A stretch of 64,000 nucleotides of DNA from contig CM026394.1 of the NCBI GenBank assembly GCA_014843695.1, forward strand, positions 36,906,738 to 36,970,737, given 5' to 3'. Position numbers and translations under genes: made by a program. How positions within the stretch are numbered: position 1 is the stretch's first letter; every line of letters begins with the position of its first letter. The notes under the pieces were generated by a model. It had not been told where the DNA came from and searched no databases. It saw only the letters and a list, made by a program, of their open reading frames with translations. The DNA is from Archivesica marissinica. Its lineage: Eukaryota > Mollusca > Bivalvia > Venerida > Vesicomyidae. Below are positions 57,352-64,000 of the stretch, in pieces.

Positions 57352-58867
57352 TTAACATAGAGGTGCATGCCCCACACAAGTAGTGTAATATACAAATACA
57401 CAGTTAACATAGAGGTACATGCCCCACACAAGTACTGTAATATACAAATACACAGTTAACATAGAGGTACATGCCCCACACAAGTACTGTAATATACAAA
57501 TACACAGTTAACATAGAGGTACATGCCCCACACAAGTACTGTAATATACAAATACACAGTTAACATAGAGGTACATGCCCCACACAAGTACTGTAATATA
57601 CAAATACACAGTTAACATAGAGGTACATGCCCCACACAAGTACTGTAATATACAAATACACAGTTAACATAGAGGTACATGCCCCACACAAGTACTGTAA
57701 TATACAAATACACAGTTAACATAGAGGCATGCCCCACACAAGTACTGTAATATACAAATACACAGTTAACATAGAGGTACATGCCCCACACAAGTACTGT
57801 AATATACAAATACACAGTTAACATAGAGGTACATGCCCCACACAAGTACTGTAATATACAAATACACAGTTAACATAGAGGTACATGCCCACACAAGTAC
57901 TGTAATATACAAATACACAGTTAACATAGAGGTACATGCCCCACACAAGTACTGTAATATACAAATACACAGTTAACATAGAGGTACATGCCCCACACAA
58001 GTACTGTAATATACAAATACACAGTTAACATAGAGGTACATGCCCCACACAAGTACTGTAATATACAAATACACAGTTAACATAGAGGTACATGCCCCAC
58101 ACAAGTACTGTAATATACAAATACACAGTTAACATAGAGGTACATGCCCTACACAAGTACTGTAATATACAAATACACAGTTAACATAGAGGTACATGCC
58201 CCACACAAGTACTGTAATACACAAATACACAGTTAACATAGAGGTGCATGCCCCACACAAGTACTGTAATATACAAATACACAGTTAACATAGAGGTACA
58301 TGACCCACACAAGTACTGTAATATACAAATACACAGTTAACATAGAGGTACATGACCCACACAAGTACTGTAATATACAAATACACAGTTAACATAGAGG
58401 TACATGCCCACACAAGTACTGTAATATACAAATACACAGGTAACATAGAGGTACATGCCCCACACAAATACTGTAATATACAAATACACAGTTAACATAG
58501 AGGTACATGCCCCACACAAGTACTGTAATATACAAATACACAGTTAGCATATAGGTGCATGCCCCACACAAGTAGTGTAATATACAAATACACAGTTAAC
58601 ATAGAGGTACATGCCCTACACAAGTACTGTAATATACAAATACACAGTTAACATAGAGGTGCATACCCCACACAAGTACTGTAATATACAAATACACAGT
58701 TAACATAGAGGTGCATGCCCCACACAAGTACTGTAATATACAAATACACAGTTAACATAGAGGTACATGCCCTACACAAGTACTGTAATATACAAATACA
58801 CAGTTAACATAGAGGTACATGCCCCATACAAATACTGTAATATACAAATACACAGTTAACATAGAGG

Positions 58868-59140
58868 TTATGTTATATGTTATATTTCGGGTTTTACGCC
58901 TGCATCAGCACCATTTTGGGCTATATCGCCGGCGGGCAGTTTACCTAACAACATCTTTCCTGGGCAGGCTCCAGCGGTTAACCAGTACTTGGGTGCACCA
59001 ACCTCCGTAAGAAACTGCCAACTTTTTCATATAAATGAGACACGGTCTGAGCGGGGCTCGAACCGGTGACCATCAGTGATGATAGGTTACAGTGGTATAC
59101 AAGTCAGCGACCTTAACCACTCGACCACGGAGGCGGACTC
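58868..59140 (-). mobile_element. Family-S SINE, array copy 3
   Basis: Same borders, same flanking duplication and same left-hand variant unit as copy 1. Confidence 0.9.
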
Positions 59141-60400
59141 TTAACATAGAGGTGCATGCCCCACACAAGTAGTGTAATATACAAATACACAGTTAACATA
59201 GAGGTACATGCCCCACACAAGTACTGTAATACACAAATACACAGTTAACATAGAGGTGCATGCCCCACACAAGTACTGTAATATACAAATACACAGTTAA
59301 CATAGAGGTACATGACCCACACAAGTACTGTAATATACAAATACACAGTTAACATAGAGGTACATGCCCCACACAAGTACTGTAATATACAAATACACAG
59401 GTAACATAGAGGTACATGCCCCACACAAGTACTGTAATATACAAATACACAGTTAACATAGAGGTACATGCCCCACACAAGTACTGTAATATACAAATAC
59501 ACAGTTAACATAGAGGTGCATGCCCCACACAAGTAGTGTAATATACAAATACACAGTTAACATAGAGGTGCATGCCCCACACAAGTACTGTAATATACAA
59601 ATACACAGTTAACATAGAGGTACATGCCCCACACAAGTACTGTAATATACAAATACACAGTTAACATAGAGGTACATGCCCCACACAAGTACTGTAATAT
59701 ACAAATACACAGTTAACATAGAGGTACATGCCCCACACAAGTACTGTAATATACAAATACACAGTTAACATAGAGGTACATGCCCCACACAAGTACTGTA
59801 ATATACAAATACACAGTTAACATAGAGGTACATGCCCCACACAAGTACTGTAATATACAAATACACAGTTAACATAGAGGTACATGCCCCACACAAGTAC
59901 TGTAATATACAAATACACAGTTAACATAGAGGTACATGCCCCACACAAGTACTGTAATATACAAATACACAGGTAACATAGAGGTACATGCCCCACACAA
60001 GTACTGTAATATACAAATACACAGTTAACATAGAGGTACATGCCCCACACAAGTACTGTAATATACAAATACACAGTTAACATAGAGGTGCATGCCCCAC
60101 ACAAGTAGTGTAATATACAAATACACAGTTAACATAGAGGTACATGCCCCACACAAGTACTGTAATATACAAATACACAGTTAACATAGAGGTGCATGCC
60201 CCACACAAGTACTGTAATATACAAATACACAGTTAACATAGAGGTGCATGCCCCACACAAGTACTGTAATATACAAATACACAGTTAACATAGAGGTACA
60301 TGCCCCACACAAGTACTGTAATATACAAATACACAGTTAACATAGAGGTACATGCCCCATACAAATACTGTAATATACAAATACACAGTTAACATAGAGG

Positions 60401-60673
60401 TTATGTTATATGTTATATTTCGGGTTTTACGCCTGCATCAGCACCATTTTGGGCTATATCGCCGGCGGGCAGTTTACCTAACAACATCTTTCCTGGGCAG
60501 GCTCCAGCGGTTAACCAGTACTTGGGTGCACCAACCTCCGTAAGAAACTGCCAACTTTTTCATATAAATGAGACACGGTCTGAGCGGGGCTCGAACCGGT
60601 GACCATCAGTGATGATAGGTTACAGTGGTATACAAGTCAGCGACCTTAACCACTCGACCACGGAGGCGGACTC
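60401..60673 (-). mobile_element. Family-S SINE, array copy 4
   Basis: Same borders and flanks as copy 1. The array units to its right also repeat the order seen after copies 1 and 3 (TAGTG unit, then AATACACAA unit). Confidence 0.9.
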
Positions 60674-62127
60674 TTAACATAGAGGTGCATGCCCCACACA
60701 AGTAGTGTAATATACAAATACACAGTTAACATAGAGGTACATGCCCCACACAAGTACTGTAATACACAAATACACAGTTAACATAGAGGTGCATGCCCCA
60801 CACAATACTGTAATATACAAATACACAGTTAACATAGAGGTACATGACCCACACAAGTACTGTAATATACAAATACACAGTTAACATAGAGGACAGCCCC
60901 ACACAAGTACTGTAATATACAAATACACAGGTAACATAGAGGTACATGCCCCACACAAATACTGTAATATACAAATACACAGTTAACATAGAGGTACATG
61001 CCCCACACAAGTACTGTAATATACAAATACACAGTTAGCATATAGGTGCATGCCCCACACAAGTAGTGTAATATACAAATACACAGTTAACATAGAGGTA
61101 CATGCCCCACACAAGTACTGTAATATACAAATACACAGTTAACATAGAGGTGCATACCCCACACAAGTAGTGTAATATACAAATACACAGTTAACATAGA
61201 GGTGCATGCCCCACACAAGTACTGTAATATACAAATACAGTTAACATAGAGGTACATGACCCACACAAGTAGTGTAATATACAAATACACAGTTAACATA
61301 GAGGTGCATGCCCCACACAAGTACTGTAATACACAAATACACAGTTAACATAGAGGTACATGCCCCACACAAGTACTGTAATATACAAATACACAGTTAA
61401 CATAGAGGTACATGCCCCACACAAGTACTGTAATATACAAATACACAGTTAACATAGAGGTACATGCCCCACACAAGTACTGTAATATACAAATACACAG
61501 TTAACATAGAGGTACATGCCCCACACAAGTACTGTAATATACAAATACACAGTTAACATAGAGGTACATGCCCCACACAAGTACTGTAATATACAAATAC
61601 ACAGTTAACATAGAGGTACATGCCCCACACAAGTACTGTAATATACAAATACACAGTTAACATAGAGGTACATGCCCCACACAAGTACTGTACTATACAA
61701 ATACACAGTTAACTTAGAGGTACATGCCCCACACAAGTATTGTAATATACAAATACACAGTTAACATAGAGGTACATGCCCCTACACAAGTACTGTAATA
61801 TACAAATACACAGTTAACATAGAGGTACATGCCCCACACAAGTACTGTAATATACAAATACACAGTTAACATAGAGGTGCATGCCCCACACAAGTAGTGT
61901 AATATACAAATACACAGTTAACATAGAGGTACATGCCCCACACAAGTACTGTAATACACAAATACACAGTTAACATAGAGGTGCATGCCCCACACAAGTA
62001 CTGTAATACACAAATACACAGTTAATATAGAGGTACATGCCCCACACAAGTACTGTAATATACAAATACACAGGTAACATAGAGGTACATGACCCACACA
62101 AGTAGTGTAATATACAAATACAGTTAT

Positions 62128-62918
62128 GTTCCCTATGTATTATCAGTAGGATTTACCAGCTGGGGTTCCCTATGTATTATCAGTAGGATTTACCAGCTGG
62201 GGTTCCCTATGTATTATCAGTAGAATTTACCAGCTGGGGTTTGCTATGTAATATCAGTAGGATTTACTAGCTGGGATTCCCTATGTATTATCAGTAGGAT
62301 TTACCAGCTGGCTTTTGCTATGTATTATCAGTAGGATTTACCAGCTGGGGTTCCCTATGTATTATCAGTAGGATTTACCAGATGGGGTTTGCTATGTATT
62401 ATTAGTAGGATTTACCAGCTGGGGTTCGCTATGTATTATCAGTAGGATTTACCAGCTAGGGTTCACTATGTATTATGAGTAGGATTTACCAGCTGGGGTT
62501 TGCTATGTATTATCAGTAGGATTTACCAACTGGGGTTCCCTATGTATTATGAGTAGGTTTTACCAACTGGGGTTCGCTATGTATTATGAGTAGAATTTAC
62601 CAGCTGGGGTTTGCTATGTATTATCAGTAGGATTTACCAGCTAGGGTTCGCTATGTATTATCAGTAGGATTTACCAGCTGGGGTTCCCTATGTATTATGA
62701 GTAGGATTTACCAGCTAGGGTTCACTATGTATTATGAGTAGGATTTACCAGCTAGGGTTCACTATGTATTATGAGTAGGATTTACCAGCTGGGTTTTGCT
62801 ATGTATTATCAGTAGGATTTACCAGCTGGGTTTTGCTATGTATTATCAGTAGGATTTACCAGCTGGGGTTCCCTATGTATTATCAGTAGGATTTACCAGC
62901 TGGGGTTCCCTATGTATT
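62128..62918. repeat. 37-bp minisatellite, right copy, about 21 copies
   Basis: The same unit as 40407-40862 but nearly twice as many copies, with a different order of variants (GGGGTTCCC, GGGTTTTGC, TAGGGTTCAC). Confidence 0.93.
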
Positions 62919-64000
62919 ATGACCGTACAATGTCAAATAGATCAACTAGGAAAGAGGTAACCATATAAGCAAGTTGCTTTCTCCTCAATCCTACATGTAT
63001 GTACGTATTATGTATACTAGACTATGTATATTCAAAGAAATAAATATTGTTTAAACTAAATAGAGCTACTAATAAATCTGAGAGAATCTCAGAAGGTGTA
63101 GAATACTGTACGATACACAATACGATGTACGATATGACCATAATACAAAAACAATGCGGTGGAAGATACATTGTTGTATGGCTTGCCTTTACCGATACAT
63201 GAGACCTTGGTTTGTAGTCCCATCTGAAAGACTACTCGATGATGGTGCTGACATCGAGAGCAGAACGTACCTGAATAGTCTTTGAGGGAAAACCCTTCTG
63301 CAGTGTGTCTTCCCTCTCCCGCAGAGTCTGCTGTTTCGGTCATCTCCTGTAGATGTTGCCGTAACAGATGCATTGTCACAATATGATGAATTCACCTGCA
63401 GGTATATAAAATCAAAAGTAGAAAAACTAGAGATCAAATCTATTTAAACGACTGCAGTTTGATACTATTTATATTGTACAATAAAACAAACATATTCAAT
63501 GCAAACCGGGTTCGATCCTCGGACCGGGAAGTATGTGAGATGGTACAGTGGTCACCAGATCGGACAGGTGGGTTTTCTCCAGGTACTCCGGTTTCCTCCC
63601 ACACAAATGATCACATATACGCTTTCATCCGCGCCAACGAGAGTGATTAATATAAGTTATTAGAACTTGCTTCGCAATCGTTGTAAAGTAAATAAAGTTT
63701 AAACTTAAACATATTCCTACATATTACATGTTTATATATTCGAAGTTGTTTAAGACAACATGTAGTTCCCAATTAGAATTAAACAACAGTTCTATACTAT
63801 ACTATAATTGTACAATAAACCAAGATATCCTTGCGTATTACATGTACAGAAATCAATTTTATTCGAGATTGTTATGAATGAAAGGTAAAATGTTGTTTAT
63901 TCAGTCACTTAAAATTGTTGTAGTGTATGAACATTCAAAATCCATAGGAGTCTCTATTATGTACTAATTGTCCTAAACTGGTAACGCCGGGATACCCAGA
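62919..64000. repeat. Segmental duplication, right copy
   Basis: Direct copy of 40863-41918: GACCGTACAATGTCAAATAG, the SINE fragment at 63205, the family-C SINE at about 63500-63707, ATTCGAGATTGTTATGAATG, and the first unit of the GC-richer 30-bp array at 63975. The window ends inside it. Confidence 0.92.

Larger units (their letters stand above)
52804..62125. repeat. 52-bp minisatellite, 9.3 kb, about 155 copies
   Basis: The same unit as 40058-40404: CACACAAGTACTGTAATATA, CAAATACACAGTTAACATAG, AGGTACATGCCC. Variants (GGTGCATG, AAGTAGTG, ACAGGTAAC, GACCCACAC, AATACACAAA) recur in fixed order in several places, showing block duplications. Short frames of 60-95 codons repeat with the unit. Four family-S SINEs interrupt it. 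Confidence 0.97.

Noticed and set aside
52804..62125. CRISPR-like regular repeats
   Set aside because: The whole 52-bp unit is conserved with no variable spacers, and the setting is a eukaryotic genome. It is a minisatellite.

Overview
The window is eukaryotic genomic DNA, most likely from a bivalve or other lophotrochozoan mollusc (inference). It is AT-rich and shows introns with GT-AG borders, several LINE families, tRNA-derived SINEs, hAT, pogo, Tc1 and piggyBac-like DNA elements, and very long minisatellites. There are two assembly gaps of exactly 1000 N (29223-30222 and 51804-52803). I see no operon, CRISPR array, rRNA or intact tRNA gene, and no complete host gene. No new biological system is convincingly present. 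The interest lies in how mobile elements and tandem arrays generate and interrupt one another.

Layout, left half. 1-1640: three short minisatellites, with a possible exon near 1115-1242. 1818-4148: two further possible exons, separated by a 60-bp array that repeats a splice-donor consensus and by a 70-bp array. 5240-8870: a 34-bp array split by a 1-kb hAT remnant that itself carries a SINE. 9290-11010: a dispersed repeat whose central part has expanded into a minisatellite; an unexpanded relative lies at 26510-27005. 11263-16146: a broken minus-strand LINE inserted in a 54-bp minisatellite. 16730-17790: a 50-bp array with a 150-bp higher-order repeat. 18298-20985: a second minus-strand LINE remnant, split by a 1.07-kb insertion. 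20985-26280: a third, plus-strand LINE with a SINE inside its endonuclease.

Middle. 26280-34340 holds SINEs, TIR elements, a TTAA-flanked MITE, an internally deleted hAT element and a 43-bp array built from the end of a MITE. 34344-43145 is almost all tandem repeat (24-, 30-, 52-, 37- and 30-bp units) around a 1-kb non-repetitive island. 43190-46462 contains a Tc1 fragment, one splice-flanked Myb exon resembling CDC5L, and a deleted pogo-like element.

Right half. 49148-51706 carries four phase-compatible exons of a hAT transposase gene on the minus strand. It is disabled by a TTAA-target MITE in the third exon and by frameshifts in the last. After the second gap, 52804-62125 is a 9.3-kb array of the 52-bp unit carrying four apparently identical SINE copies. 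From about 62100 to the end, the sequence repeats the 40057-41910 region, so the window contains either a real segmental duplication or two unmerged haplotypes.

The sequence gives no operon-like regulation. Most long open frames are a by-product of stop-free repeat units and should not be annotated as proteins.
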